Origin: Pyxicephalus adspersus | Lineage: Eukaryota; Chordata; Amphibia; Anura; Pyxicephalidae | Reading direction: 5' to 3' | Length of the DNA: 64,000 nucleotides | Assembly (NCBI RefSeq): GCF_032062135.1 | Contig: NC_092860.1 | Location: 63,132,949-63,196,948, forward strand | Shown here: positions 63,748 through 64,000 of the stretch, piece after piece | Layout: every line of letters starts with the position of its first letter | Numbering within the stretch: the first letter of the stretch is position 1 | Position numbers and translations under genes: made by a program | The notes under the pieces: generated by a model | Database searches by the model: none | Seen by the model: only the letters and a program-made list of their open reading frames with translations | Told to the model about the DNA's origin: nothing

Positions 63748-64000
63748 CTCTTTTAACATTAAATCCCCCCAACTTTATTTTATTTTTTTAATTAATAGAA
63801 TATCTGTTTACTGGTGTACATATCTAAAGGATCATATCGATCAATTATAATGAAATGTCCAATTGCAAAAAAAACAGCCAATTTTGACAGACAAGTGCTA
63901 ATTGCAATGGAATTTCTATCACATGTGCGCTTAAATTTGAGCATATATAAGGGTGTAGTTTAACTTGCTTTTACCTTTTTCTTCTGGGAGGGGCTGTTGT
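63590..64000 (+). repeat. Promoter-like dispersed repeat, copy B
   Basis: Second copy of 3225-3612, same orientation, running off the window's end. It contains the (TA)n tract at 63713-63746, TATCTGTTTACTGGTGTACA, GAGCATATATAAGGGTGT and GGAGGGGCTGTT. Copy A continues beyond this point, so the element probably extends past the window. Confidence 0.8.

Overview
This window looks like vertebrate nuclear DNA that is almost entirely transposable elements. The mix of superfamilies (Tx1-type L1 LINEs, CR1-like LINEs, Penelope-like elements with GIY-YIG endonuclease, hAT transposons, Gypsy LTR elements, a tRNA-like SINE, and MITEs ending in GGCCCTGATT) fits a large amphibian genome, most likely a frog; that is inference, not proof. 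No bacterial, plasmid or phage signal is present. Only one ordinary host gene is visible: two consecutive minus-strand exons near 60 kb, with good splice sites, encoding an SH3-like domain of the PRAM1/FYB adaptor family.

Layout. 1-2648 (minus): a deleted Gypsy element with SCAN-like gag, a stretch closely resembling the CTCF linker and zinc fingers, a scrap of reverse transcriptase, a polypurine tract and a 3' LTR containing a minisatellite. 3.2-3.6 kb: a promoter-like dispersed repeat that recurs at the window's right end. 5.4-6.6 kb: a hAT-tail tandem array containing 28S rRNA-derived sequence. 6.6-7.6 kb: CR1 LINE scrap, MITE half and SINE. 8.6-10.9 kb (minus): an L1 split by a Gypsy insertion with clear 5-bp target duplication. 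11.0-13.3 kb: hAT transposase C-terminus plus a tail array with four antisense 28S pieces. 14.8-16.1 kb: LTR remnant, foldback repeat, SINE. 18.3-20.0 kb: decayed Penelope element. 20.6-27.25 kb: hAT termini, LTR, tail arrays (with a 35-bp 28S piece) and a nearly complete but broken minus-strand hAT transposase. 27.3-29.6 kb: hammerhead-like motif, zinc-knuckle ORF1 remnant, CR1 scrap. 29.6-34.5 kb: L1 with a hAT MITE inserted in it. 34.5-49.0 kb: a deep nest in which an L1 is interrupted by a second L1, itself interrupted by a complete Penelope element with long inverted arms and later by an LTR/CR1 block. 49.0-51.6 kb: CR1 scrap, LTR, 5' part of a BED-finger hAT. 51.6-57.1 kb: the best preserved L1, with A-tail and an inserted MITE. 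57.2-64 kb: hAT terminus, hammerhead-like motif, two minus-strand L1 remnants, the host exons, a 238-bp symmetric palindrome, CpG-rich MITEs and the second copy of the promoter-like repeat.

All element coding regions carry stops, frameshifts or lost catalytic residues, so none is likely autonomous. The two most unusual observations are captured host sequence: a CTCF-like fragment between gag and pol pieces of a Gypsy element, and 28S rRNA fragments amplified inside hAT-associated tandem arrays. Family similarities are from recall and visible motifs; no database search was run.
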